The position numbers and the translations under genes are program-made. A stretch of 64,000 bases of DNA from Phyto melanocephala (lineage: Eukaryota; Arthropoda; Insecta; Diptera; Rhinophoridae), in contig OW799234.1 of assembly GCA_941918925.1 (NCBI GenBank), forward strand, positions 64,007,043-64,071,042. The letters run 5' to 3'. Below the pieces are notes generated by a model. It saw only the letters and a list, made by a program, of their open reading frames with translations. It was not told the DNA's origin and made no database searches. This document shows, in pieces, positions 23,145 to 33,051 of the stretch; within the stretch, counting starts at the first letter, position 1, and each line of letters begins with the position of its first letter.

Positions 23145-25823
23145 TCAGTGGTTGTTCAGCAAATTTCTTATTATTTCAAAATTTGACCTTCTGCATTTTT
23201 CATTAAATGACAGCGTCAGTTCCCTTGTCAATGAATTAAACATTTTAAAGTTAAAGTTTCTGTGTAGAAGATAAGTTGGATATCTAAAAGGTAGATTGTG
23301 TATTATTTTCAAGTTTTTATTTTGAATGATTTGCAATTTTTTTGTATGCGTTTTAGCAGCCTTTTGTGACCAGATTTGACAACCATAGGTCATAATCGGT
23401 CGAATACACATTTTGTAAATAAGTACCTTGTTCTTTATATTAAGTTTAGATCTTCGGCTAATTAAGGGGTATAAGGCACGGCTACACTTAATTGCCTTCT
23501 CACAAATGTAATTAACATGCTGTTTAAATAAAAGTTTTTTGTCAAGGATAACTCCTAAATATTTAATTTCGTTCCTCAATGGAATTATTGTTCCCCTAGA
23601 CGATAAATATCTAGTAGGAAAGCGTTTTCGCGATTTGTTGAATGGAAATATAATTGCTTGAGTTTTATCGTCATTGACTTTTATTTTCCATTTGTCATAG
23701 TATTTACGAATTAATTTAAGATTATTTTCCATTCTCCTAATTATCGCATTCGACACTTTACCGCAACAAATAAAGGCGCTATCATCCGCGTAAAAAGCCG
23801 CATCATGGTCTCTTCTTAGAGTAACATCGGATGTATATATCGAGTATAGTGTAGGGGATAATACTGATCCTTGTGGCAAGCCCGCAGGTATTTGCCTTTC
23901 ACTAGAAAATTTGTTATTGACAGATACAACAAACGTACGATTATCTAAAAAGCTTTTGATAAGTTTTTGTAGATAATTTGGAAAATGCAACGTATTTAAT
24001 TTATACACTAGTCCATCATGCCAGATTGAGTCAAAAGCTTTTTCGATATCAAGAAAAACGACTCCAGTACTTTTCCGATTACTTTTATTACATTCAATAA
24101 AGTTTACAACTCTATTAAGTTGATGTACAGTGGAGTGCTCTTTTCGAAAGCCAAATTGTTCTTGATTTATAATATTATTGTAATTTGAAAAATCTAAAAT
24201 CCTGGTGTGAATAATTTTCTCGAACACCTTATCTAATAGGCTTAGAATACTAATTGGTCTATAGCTGGAGGGTAATTTAGGATCCTTTCCAGATTTGTGG
24301 ATTGGAATTACCTTAGCCATTTTAAAAACGAGTGGGAAGTACACATTGCTTAAACAAAAGTTAAATAATTTACTTAAAATTTCAAAAAAGTAATCGGGCA
24401 TATTTTTAAGAACTATGCTGTTAATCCCATCTAAACCAGGGGATTTATTATTTTTTAACAAATGGACAAACGATTTGACTTCAGACAAATTTGTAAGTTC
24501 AATACTTGTATCATCGGTAAGAGTTTGATTAAGTTCATTAATGTATCTTGATACAACCGATTCCATGGGGGATGGATTGTTAAAAGTAATAGTATGTGAA
24601 CTGGCAAATACGTCAGCTATTGCATTTGCCTTTTCGACGTCAGAATTTAAAATTGTTCCATTTAAATGAAGTTTAGACAATGTGGAGTTTTTTCCTTTAA
24701 AAGTTTTTGTTAATTTCCAAAACTTTTTAGAGCCGGTAGGCAGATTTGATATGAATTTCGACCAAGAATCATTTCTGTCTTTATTTAGGTGATAGTCAAT
24801 AAGCCTATTTAGCTGCCTTAAGATACAGTTTAATTGCATTTTAAAATTACTATCCCTACATCTTTGTAATTTACGTCTATATTTGTTTCTCTGTGAAATA
24901 AGCATTTTACTAATTTCTGAAATTTCACGTTGGAAGGGGTTTCTATGACCAACTGGTATTTTATTAGTAGCTTCTTTTACAATTGATATTAGTTTACTTA
25001 ATGCTAAATCTAGATTACCTGTGTTTGTAATATTTTGATCAATCTCTTGTAATATTATTTCACTTTCAACGAAGTTTTTTATTGATGACCAATCGGCTCG
25101 ATTATACAAGGGTAGCATCAAAATGCTATTTTGTACCTCTCCATAAATGACGCAAGATAGTGGTACATGGTCCGACTGCAACATATTTGGATGTGTTTCC
25201 AAGGTTGAAAAAGGAAGACAAGAGTTAGTTAAAAGGATGTCTACTGTAGAGGGCTGTACTGGATTAATATTTTGTCCAAAGCGAGTAAATGCATTTGAGT
25301 AATAAATGTAGTAGTTTGATTGAAGGCTATGGCTATAAAGCTCATTACCAGCAATATTGTTTGAAAAACAATTCCAGTGCGTATGTTGTGCGTTTAAATC
25401 ACCAAATAAAAAGAAGTCATTTGACCGTCTAGTTAAACCATCCATATCAGTTTTAAAATTTATAGTATGAACCGGATTGTACGCAGATGTAAAAATCACA
25501 GGGCGCCTATTTATTATTACTCGAACCGAAATATTTTCAGCCACACTTGTATTTATAGTTGGTAATATTTTATGTTCAACATTGTATTTTACTGCGATGA
25601 GTACACCGCCACCATGAGTTGGTCGATCCTCTCTATAAATTTTGTAGCCTCCAAGTTTAAATTTATGGTGGGGTTTCAAAAATGTCTCATTGACAAGGAG
25701 AATATCGACTTCCTTGTCAAATAAAAATTTTTCCAGCTGTGAAACTGCTGACTCAGTCGTTATGCCTTGAGCATTCCAGTGCATAACATGAACATTGTGA
25801 CTAACTGTTGATTTATATTGCAT
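23145..25823 (-). CDS. LINE ORF2: AP-type endonuclease plus reverse transcriptase
   Basis: 892 residues. The N-terminal 220 residues are an apurinic-like endonuclease: MHWNAQGI near the start, LLVNETFL (catalytic Glu), FLFGDLNAQHTHWN, and SDHVPL at the end of the domain. The reverse transcriptase follows: NKSPGLDGI, SYRPISILS, FLDIEKAFDSIWH (first Asp), GLPQGSVLSPTLYSIYTSDV and FYADDSAF (catalytic Asp pair). There is no RNase H domain, which with the overall order indicates the Jockey clade. The product nicks target DNA and copies element RNA from the nick. No stop or frameshift was seen. The start at 25823 overlaps ORF1 by 11 bases in another frame, so translation probably depends on reinitiation. 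Confidence 0.93.
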   Translation of the reverse strand: MQYKSTVSHNVHVMHWNAQGITTESAVSQLEKFLFDKEVDILLVNETFLKPHHKFKLGGYKIYREDRPTHGGGVLIAVKYNVEHKILPTINTSVAENISVRVIINRRPVIFTSAYNPVHTINFKTDMDGLTRRSNDFFLFGDLNAQHTHWNCFSNNIAGNELYSHSLQSNYYIYYSNAFTRFGQNINPVQPSTVDILLTNSCLPFSTLETHPNMLQSDHVPLSCVIYGEVQNSILMLPLYNRADWSSIKNFVESEIILQEIDQNITNTGNLDLALSKLISIVKEATNKIPVGHRNPFQREISEISKMLISQRNKYRRKLQRCRDSNFKMQLNCILRQLNRLIDYHLNKDRNDSWSKFISNLPTGSKKFWKLTKTFKGKNSTLSKLHLNGTILNSDVEKANAIADVFASSHTITFNNPSPMESVVSRYINELNQTLTDDTSIELTNLSEVKSFVHLLKNNKSPGLDGINSIVLKNMPDYFFEILSKLFNFCLSNVYFPLVFKMAKVIPIHKSGKDPKLPSSYRPISILSLLDKVFEKIIHTRILDFSNYNNIINQEQFGFRKEHSTVHQLNRVVNFIECNKSNRKSTGVVFLDIEKAFDSIWHDGLVYKLNTLHFPNYLQKLIKSFLDNRTFVVSVNNKFSSERQIPAGLPQGSVLSPTLYSIYTSDVTLRRDHDAAFYADDSAFICCGKVSNAIIRRMENNLKLIRKYYDKWKIKVNDDKTQAIIFPFNKSRKRFPTRYLSSRGTIIPLRNEIKYLGVILDKKLLFKQHVNYICEKAIKCSRALYPLISRRSKLNIKNKVLIYKMCIRPIMTYGCQIWSQKAAKTHTKKLQIIQNKNLKIIHNLPFRYPTYLLHRNFNFKMFNSLTRELTLSFNEKCRRSNFEIIRNLLNNH

Positions 25824-26952
25824 GTTGAAGCATCATCCCCAGCACTCGTAGCTTGTCGTACTTGTTTTGGCACCTTTGAAGTGCATCGACAGCATCAAAA
25901 AATATTTGCATCAATTTCTCATTAGAAATATCATCTTCATTTCTGTTAACAAGGGTCTTACTTCTTGTTACATCAGAGTACAGTACATTACTTTTAGCAC
26001 CAGAGTCACGTGTATAATTTTGATGTTCCTTACCAGGCAGTTGGGGAAAATTAACTTCATCGGAGTTAAAGTTCAGCATATTAGTTCTTTGTGGTACTTT
26101 ATTTCTGGATGTGGTGCGTTGACGAATCTCCAGGTATTCCTGACGACACGGGCATTTCGGGTCGTCCGCTCTGTGCTTTACATTTTTGAAATTCCTCCTA
26201 GCACAGTTGTAACATTTGTAGATAATGTTCTCACTATTAGCGGCTTTATTTAATTGACAATCTGCAAATTCGTGATTACCCGCACAGGCTGCACACACCA
26301 CTACTCTGTTACAGTTCCTAGCACCGTGACCATACATAGAGCATTTGGTGCATTGAGTAGGGCCTTTGCTACCCTTGAGTGGTCTTCTCCAGTAAACGGC
26401 AATATTACTAAAATATCTTATTTTAAGTATATCCCTCTTCGACACTTGTTGACGATCGAATTCAATAAGATATAGCGTATCATCTGCGGTTGATCTTTTC
26501 GTGGTGATTTCCTTTACACTTACCGGATTTATATTGTGTGAGTTGTTAAATTCATCACAAATTATCTTAGTATCCATTTGAATAAGACCAAACAACACTA
26601 ATTTAAACGTTTTTGCATCTTTTATTTCATGCGTGTAAAATTGGTACTTCTTAGTTCTTAGTATATTTAAGGCCTCGTTATACAGTATCCTTGAGCTTGA
26701 TATTATTTTTCTTCCAATGGACATTCTTTTAAACATATACCTGTCTCCAATTAGTCCAAAAACTGATGAAAAACTATGGACAGAGTCCACTACAATTGGT
26801 GGTATTTTCTCCTTGTGGGTATCATGTTCTTCTTCTTCTTCATTTGCAAGTAGATGAAATCTATTTGCACTGCTGCTACGTACGTCGGATATTTTTGGCA
26901 CTTTAAATTTTGGGTTATTACCCCAGAGTTTCTTTCTTTTTTGCGACAACAT
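25813..26952 (-). CDS. LINE ORF1: gag-like nucleic-acid-binding protein
   Basis: 379 residues. The N-terminus is basic (MLSQKRKKLWGNNPKFK). A central segment of about 100 residues resembles the RNA-recognition-like region of fly LINE ORF1 proteins. A zinc-knuckle cluster follows: CTKCSMYGHGARNC, then CAACAGNHEFADC, then CYNCARRN with later Cys residues in PKCPC. These CCHC knuckles bind element RNA and act in ribonucleoprotein formation. The C-terminal tail is low in order and ends in the overlap with ORF2. Length and knuckle order fit Jockey-clade ORF1. The frame is intact. Confidence 0.88.
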   Translation of the reverse strand: MLSQKRKKLWGNNPKFKVPKISDVRSSSANRFHLLANEEEEEHDTHKEKIPPIVVDSVHSFSSVFGLIGDRYMFKRMSIGRKIISSSRILYNEALNILRTKKYQFYTHEIKDAKTFKLVLFGLIQMDTKIICDEFNNSHNINPVSVKEITTKRSTADDTLYLIEFDRQQVSKRDILKIRYFSNIAVYWRRPLKGSKGPTQCTKCSMYGHGARNCNRVVVCAACAGNHEFADCQLNKAANSENIIYKCYNCARRNFKNVKHRADDPKCPCRQEYLEIRQRTTSRNKVPQRTNMLNFNSDEVNFPQLPGKEHQNYTRDSGAKSNVLYSDVTRSKTLVNRNEDDISNEKLMQIFFDAVDALQRCQNKYDKLRVLGMMLQHAI

Positions 26953-27092
26953 TGTCAGAAATACACAATCACTTAAAATTTTATTTTAATTGACTTTTTA
27001 ATATATAAAATTGGTTTAACAATTTGGAGTAAAAAATAAACACGATGTTCACGGTTTGAGGCAGAGATGCCAGATGACATACATTTTTGATT

Positions 27093-27455
27093 GCTATATC
27101 CACCCATAAGGACAAAGTTCACTTTTGTCAAAGTTGTCTAAATGTTCTTGGATTCCGAGCCGCCTATTTCAAGTTTGTAATAAAAAAATTATCTTTTTGT
27201 ATGAAATATATCGTCCCATGTTAAGGGATCATTTGAATTCGACGAGATTCGTTAAATTTATTAACTACTTAGAGGGACCATAGAACACACAAGCATGATT
27301 TAAATCTGTGTAATTTTTAATACTTGACTTAATATTAATTCTTTGATGTATGGATGTATTTATTATTGCCTAAAAGGAAAACGATTTTGAATGGAAGCAG
27401 TTGTGCTAGGCCTAAGTTATTGATACCAAATAAAATAGAGTAAATTGCATTTTTA
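27093..27455. other. No recognised gene
   Basis: Spacer between the LINE and a chimeric repeat. Nothing was identified. Confidence 0.45.
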
Positions 27456-28187
27456 TACCCTTCACCTGTGGTGCACAAGGGTATATATAGCTTTGTCATT
27501 CCATTTGTAATTTCTACAATTTTCATTTCCGACCCCATAAAGTATATATTTTCTGAAAGCTTATAAATAGAGGAGTCGATTAAGCCCTGACCGTCTGTCC
27601 GTCTGCCCGTCTGTCCGTGTGTTGGTTGAAATCAACTTTTAGATGCAACTATATGTTCCTCTGATCTGTATATGGTATCAATCTCTTGGAAATATCCAGG
27701 AATGCATCGCTATTGAAATTCAGCACAATCGCCCCATAACTTTCTGAGATATGAGCAAAAAACCACGACCACCTCGTTTTTTTCGCAATTACAACAACAA
27801 CATTCATACATACATACATGTAAAAAACATACCAAACAAAAAAAATTACAAAAAAAAAAAAATATTAAAAATAAGAAAAAAATAATAAAAAAAACTACAA
27901 AAAAAAATTTAAAAAAAAATTAAAAAAAATTTTTTAAAAATTTTTCTAAAAAATTTTTTTAAAAAAATTTAAAAAAAATAATAAAATATAAATAATAAAC
28001 TAAATAAAAAAAAATAAAATTTTTTTGGCTCAGCTGGGATTCGATGCCACATTTATTCTAACGTGTACGTATGCACGTATTTTATATGGGATGAATGGTG
28101 ATACAAACAATTGTTATTGCATGACAACACGTTGTAAAGGGTATATAAGATTCGGCACGCCCGAATATAGAACTGTTACTTGTTTTT
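27456..28187 (-). repeat. Chimeric C/A repeat
   Basis: The left part (27456-27780: CACCTGTGGTGCACAAGGG, GCAACTATATGTTCCTCTGA) matches the right half of family C at 22330-22610. The right part (28020-28187: GGCTCAGCTGGGATTCGATG, TTATTGCATGACAACACGTT, TTCGGCACGCCCGAA) matches family A. In this copy the tRNA-like segment is inverted relative to the adjoining A end. It is a mosaic of two families. Confidence 0.7.
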
Positions 28188-28452
28188 AGCTTAAGTCATT
28201 TTTTTTCTGACGCTAAAAAATAACTTCAGTGTTTGGCTGTATTAATTATACTTTTTTTTTAACCTGCCACTTTCTCCAAGTAATAGCAGTATAAGGAATA
28301 TTTGAAATAAACAAGAGGAAATTAAAATAGGTTTTTAGCTACAGAGTTTAACAACTAAAGTTCGAAATAAGTAAAAAAGAGGAAACTATTCTAAACGTAT
28401 AAAAAATACTTACTTTACCTTATAAATTTAATTCAAGGTTTAGCTTCGTCAA

Positions 28453-28484
<32 letters not shown>

Positions 28485-29207
28485 ACACACAAAGGAATTG
28501 AACTCATTGTTTGGCCGAAGACCTTTAGGGATTGAATCAATATGATATTTTTGTATTGCTTTCAACCAACCATTTATAATGTGTACTTTAGCCAAGTTAA
28601 CTCTGATTTCTCTGGAAGTCTGCTGTGGTGTGTTGTGAATTCGCCATAAGACGAAATTGTGTACTAAAAGTCTGTTAAAGATAAATCTTAGAGTAACAAA
28701 TTCAGCAAAAGTGCTGAAGAAAGTACTCTCAAACAATAACAAAACTCAGGCATGCGCTTTGCAATAACGACAGAGTAAAGCAGAGAAATGGTGAAAAAGA
28801 TTGGAGAAGCAATTTTTTAATTGCAGAAATGGAATTATGTTTTATTTTTGGTTGTTTACTCTTCGCTCATCTTATACAATAATTATCTCTTTCTTATCTA
28901 GCAGCGATAATCTGTAAAATAATAAGCTCTGTTTTTATTCCTTACCATTTGAAGTCTGTAAATGTTTTGCTCAACTCACCGTTGCATTTTTTTCTGTTAA
29001 TTTGCTCTCGTAGAATATACCAGGCATTTTTTTTATTAGATAGAGATGCTTTTGAATTCTTATCAGACCGACGACCCCCGTTGTGTCATAACCATCAACA
29101 ATACCATCAGCTTAATCATAACATACATACATACGTATCATTTTACTTTTGCCTTCGTAGGATGTAATATTTTTACTACAACATAGGATATAATTTGAGT
29201 TATTTAA
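28188..29207. other. No recognised gene, long A-run
   Basis: Contains an A-run at about 28452-28483 followed by a short CA tract. A 97-codon minus-strand frame (28449-28742) begins MLLFESTFFSTFAEF and runs into the A-run as poly-Phe. I cannot assign it and regard it as probably chance or the 3' part of an old retroposed copy. Confidence 0.4.
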
Positions 29208-29539
29208 TCTTCCCGTTTTCCCGGGATTATTTTTCGGGATCCTGGGAAATGAAAAAGTAGCTACGAAAGCATATGTTTATATTGTGACATTTCTTTTTCA
29301 TAAAAATATTTTCTTCGAGTTTGCTTTTAACTTTATGTTTAAAAATATTTTTACAAATAATTTGATATACTTTTGAGGTAATGTGTTAATTTTATAAAAT
29401 TTTTTTTATATTAAAAGAAACGAAACTGTTTTAGATGGAAAGTTCAAAAGTGTGGAATTTTTTTTTTTAAGAAAACTGATGACACTGCTGTATGCTCTTT
29501 ATGTGCAAAGATAATTTCATGTAATGGCCGAAGCAGCAG

Positions 29540-29914
29540 GGTGCCCCGGTGAACTAAATAGTCAGTAGTGGGGTGGTCTGCTAGTTTGGGGGTTGGGGAT
29601 TCGATTCCCGCCAGAGACTCTGGACTGGTCTGCTTCTCTTTCTCTTCTATTCTAACTATTTCTATTCTTATTCCATTCTTCTCTTTTTTGTATATTAAGG
29701 CCCATACCTAAACAAGAGCGTTGAGCGTCAAGCGTTGCAATTTTGCATGTATTTTGTTATTGTAACAAAAACAAAACACATGTAAAACTCCAACGCTTGA
29801 CGCTCAACGCTCTTGTTTAGGTATGGGGGTAAGGCGTCACAATGGACCGTAATGGTCTCCGAGTGAGGGTAACTTTGTACCGGCCTTACCTACCTAGCTA
29901 CCTACCTACCTTAA
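29540..29914 (+). mobile_element. tRNA-derived SINE inserted in the hAT relic
   Basis: The tRNA-like head contains GGATTCGATTCCCGCC at about 29597-29612, a good RNA polymerase III B box, with GGTGGTCTGCTAG upstream as a possible A box. The tail is a (TACC)n tract at 29886-29910. The SINE is flanked by GGCCGAAGCAGCAG (29526-29539) and GGCCGAAGCACCAG (29915-29928), a 14-bp target duplication with one difference. It contains a later 128-bp MITE. Confidence 0.8.
29702..29829. mobile_element. Foldback MITE with 36-bp perfect arms
   Basis: Arms at 29702-29737 and 29792-29827 are exact reverse complements (start CCATACCTAAACAAGAGCGT). The loop is about 54 bases. TAAGGC occurs directly outside on both sides (29696-29701 and 29830-29835), consistent with a 6-bp target duplication. 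The element sits inside the SINE at 29540-29914, so it is the youngest of the three nested insertions. Confidence 0.85.
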
Positions 29915-30820
29915 GGCCGAAGCACCAGCGGGTTAATGCGTCATTTGAGATCATTGCATAAAGCAATCTAGGAGAAAAAGTTAGCTGATATGAAAAATCA
30001 GAAAGAACTGCCGTCAAAAGTTACAAAAACTCACCCCACCTTACCAATACTTCAAAATTTCCATAGAGAAAGAGTTAACATTTTTTGAGGGAAGTGGTCA
30101 AAAAACTCAAAATATTATTTATGTATTTGTTAAATGCACTTGTAACTATTCGTCCAACGAAAGTAGAAGGGCAATTTGTTACCAAAATCAGCAATAGACT
30201 TTCTAACCAGTCAATAAAAGCTTTGAGCGTATTAAAAGATTATTTTCTAAGTCGTTAAAAATTTTTAAGTTAAATTTTTTTAATTACACATTGTATTTAC
30301 ATACATGTTTTTGAAATTGAATTCTAATGATTTTATTTGTGATCTCATAGCTGAAGTACCTGTATTTTTGGTTTTTGTGCTCTTATGTGATCTCGTATCT
30401 AGAGAATAATATTTTTTCAATTACATATATTTTAAATTCAAGTTTCTTTATTAATTTTTATAGTTTGGAAGTGTTTCTTTTACTTTATAGACTATTTTAT
30501 GCTTTTTAATAAACAGTTTTTTAATAATTAAAAAAAATTACTTCCTATATAATTTGTTGCGGGTTCCCGGGATCCCGGGAAATTAAAAAATAAATCTCGC
30601 ATTCCCGGGAAACGAAAAATTCCGGGGAAAAAACCCTAGATACAACAACTTACATACAAATACAAGATATTTATTTGCATTTAAATGTAAACGACCGCTT
30701 GTCAAAGACTAAATAAATCCATCCTTTATTCTTGTCTCACAACTTAGCTCTTAGGCATCGCTCTGTAAGAGCAAGTGTGTGTAGGTTTTCTTATGTGTAT
30801 ATGTATGACTTAATGTATAT

Positions 30821-31642
30821 CCCTACAAGAAATGAATGACTGAAACTAACACATACAAAATGTTTGTACTAACACTATTGTAGCAATTTAATATATAATT
30901 CATGCGACAGAAAAAATAATGCGTATGCAAGAGTGAGACAAATAATGTATGTTGATTTTTTGACGTTTAAAATTGGAAAATTATTGTGAAAAATTTTTTA
31001 TTCAGTGTAACAAAAAGTAATTTTTATTAAAAAATTTGCCGTTCTTTCGACGAGGTTTTTTATAAAATACTTAAGAAATAAAAGGTAAGTACGAAAGGTA
31101 GCTGTCAAACATAAATATGTATATGCCTTTGCATATTCTCATCATTTTTATTTTTCACAATTCCAGCCATAATACCAATGACGCTGACACCATGGAAAAG
31201 GATTAAATTGAGCCCATCCAGGAAGCAGTGACATTACGTATTAATGGTAATAATAAATTAAATGTAATGAAATATATAATAATAAATAATATAAAAGATA
31301 ATAAATTTTGTTTTATTGTACGAGTAAAATATATACCTGGTTAGCTTTGACCGATATATACGTTAAGTGTGACTAGTTAGCTTTGACCGATATATACGTT
31401 AAGTGTGACTACTATTTATATTATTTTTGATTTGAAACAGCTGTAGTGTAAGTAGTCCAGATATATGTTTTGCAGTCGACAGAACTAATAAGTAAGAGAA
31501 AGACGCAAAATCACATGTACACAAAAGTTTCAGTCATTTTTTTCACATTGCCCTTAAGAAACTAATAGAAACTTTAACCGATATATCAGTCACTAATACC
31601 AGTCATATAACCGGTAAAATGACCGTCACTGTTCTTGTAGGG
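30821..31642. mobile_element. Non-autonomous DNA element with CCCTACAAGAA termini
   Basis: CCCTACAAGAA at 30821 is mirrored by TTCTTGTAGGG ending at 31642, and TGAC boxes follow both ends. Inside are splice-like sites (AAAAGGTAAGTA near 31081, TTCACAATTCCAG near 31166) around a short open piece. This could be a relic of a parent with introns. A 36-base tandem duplication lies at 31341-31412. The superfamily was not decided. Confidence 0.55.
31341..31412 (+). repeat. 36-bp tandem duplication
   Basis: Two adjacent copies of a unit beginning TTAGCTTTGACCGATATATA, within the CCCTACAAGAA element. Confidence 0.85.
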
Positions 31643-32290
31643 ATGATTTCGCTTCGTGTACTCTTTTTAATCTGTTCATACCTCTACAATGTTTCATCAT
31701 GGTATGCATGCAATGTTCGTAATAAACAAATAATTAAGGGGCTCAAAAGGAATTTTAAAATGTTGACTAAAAACAAATAAGCCAGCAAAGAAATACACAT
31801 GCACTTAATACAACAAGTACTCTAAGTTATAAAAAGGAAGAGCTGAAAAGAATGTTATTTGAATGCATATTATTTCAGCAACAAGAACAAAAAGCAACAG
31901 CAACAATATATGCTTTAAACATAGGAAATTTTGGTTGTAAAACAAAACAGGACATGACCACAATTAGAAACGTTAATTTCTTACTTACTTAAATGGTCAT
32001 TGTAATCGAAATCGGTTTGTTTGGGAATAGTTATTTAAGCTTACTGCTTTCAAGTTCTATTCCATTGCATCTGATTATTTCTGTGAAATTTAAATGGAAT
32101 AAAACAACGATTAGTTTATTTAACACAACACGCCTTAACGCAGTCGTCGCACTCTAATGTATTATTTTATCTGCATGTCGGCATTAAGTCTGTACAGTTG
32201 GGGTTCATTTAAATTTGAAAAATGTCGCAACGGAAAGTTTGGCCATATAAACAGTTTTATATAGTCCAATATCAGATGGAGTAGTTCTTA
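31643..32290. other. No recognised gene
   Basis: A TATAAAAAGG box near 31829 is followed by CA-rich text but no supportable ORF. The last base (A) is the left flank of the Helitron. Confidence 0.4.
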
Positions 32291-33039
32291 TCTATATATA
32301 TAAAAGTGAAACTCTGTGTGTGTGTGTGTGTGTGTTAGCTATAGACTCCGAAACTGTAAAACCGATCGGGCTCAAACTTTGGTAAGTTGTTGTACACATA
32401 CCAGGGAGTGTTTATGGGTGGAAAAAAGTGGGCGGGGCCACGCCCATAAAAAATTAGTTATCATTTTTAGCTACTTTCACTTGACCGATTTTTCTGAAAC
32501 TTTGCACACATATCAAGCTTTCATGACTAAAAAATTTCGTGCTAAGAAAAGTGGGCGGGGCCACGCCCCTAAAAAAATTTTAATTTTGAGGTACTTGCAC
32601 TGGACCGATTTTTCTGAAACTTTGCACACATATTGAGCTGTCATGACTTTACAATTTCGTGACTAAAAAAGTGGGCGGGCCACGCCCATAAAAAAAGTTA
32701 TAATTTTGAGGTACTTGCACTGCACCGATTTTTCTGAAACTTTGCACACATATTGAGCTGTCATGACTTTACAATTTCGTGATTAAAAAAGTGGGCAGGG
32801 CCACGCCCATAACAAAATGTTATAATTTTGAGGTACTTGCACTGGACCGATTTTTCTGAAACTTTGCACACATATTGAGCTGTCATGACTTTACGATTTC
32901 GTGATTAGAAAAGTGGGCAGTGCCACACCCATAAGAAATAAGTTATAATATCTAGCTTTTTGTACTTGATATTTAATTAAAATTCAGAATGCATTTTTAT
33001 TCTTTAATTGGCGTAGCAACGCGCGCCGGGCTTTTCTAG
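32291..33039 (+). mobile_element. Complete non-autonomous Helitron
   Basis: Starts TCTATATATATAAAAGTG and ends GCGCGCCGGGCTTTTCTAG, preceded by host A and followed by host T: the 5'-TC...CTRR-3' ends and A/T insertion rule of Helitrons, without target duplication. A short GC-rich palindromic segment (GGCGTAGCAACGCGCGCC) sits about 10 bases before the 3' end. The body contains five related units of about 120 bases, each carrying GTGGGCNGGGCCACGCCC, at about 32428, 32549, 32672, 32792 and 32911. No Rep/helicase gene. Confidence 0.8.
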
Positions 33040-33051
33040 TCTATAATAATT

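Larger units (their letters stand above)
22900..27076 (-). mobile_element. Apparently intact Jockey-clade LINE
   Basis: The element is about 4.18 kb and reads on the minus strand. It has a 5' leader of about 124 bases, ORF1 (26952-25813), ORF2 (25823-23145), a 3' UTR of about 210 bases and a poly(A) tail (T-run 22900-22933). It is flanked by a perfect 16-bp duplication (22884-22899 and 27077-27092). The perfect duplication, long tail and uninterrupted ORFs point to a recent insertion that may still be competent. Confidence 0.92.
29440..30250 (+). pseudogene. hAT transposase N-terminal relic with BED zinc finger
   Basis: Before the SINE the frame reads TDDTAVCSLCAKIISCNGRS. After it the frame resumes with TSGLMRHLRSLHKAI. 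Together these give the C-x2-C...H-x5-H pattern of a BED finger, the DNA-binding domain of hAT transposases. Downstream pieces such as ELPSKVTKTHPTLPILQNF are interrupted by stops. The RNase-H-like catalytic core was not found. Confidence 0.7.
29208..30642 (+). mobile_element. hAT transposon relic
   Basis: The ends carry CCCGGGAT-rich inverted blocks: TTTTCCCGGGATTATTTTTC near 29217-29236, and the reverse pattern near 30555-30640 ending CCCTAG. Between lies a BED-finger coding relic. The interior is interrupted by a SINE. The exact ends and the 8-bp duplication were not resolved. Confidence 0.6.

Noticed and set aside
26254..26475. Plus-strand frames opposite the LINE ORFs
   Set aside because: Antisense shadows of intact ORF1 and ORF2, with no independent support.
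28449..28742. 97-codon minus-strand frame ending in poly-Phe
   Set aside because: It runs into a homopolymer A-run, has no recognisable motif, no signal peptide and no splice context. Probably chance.
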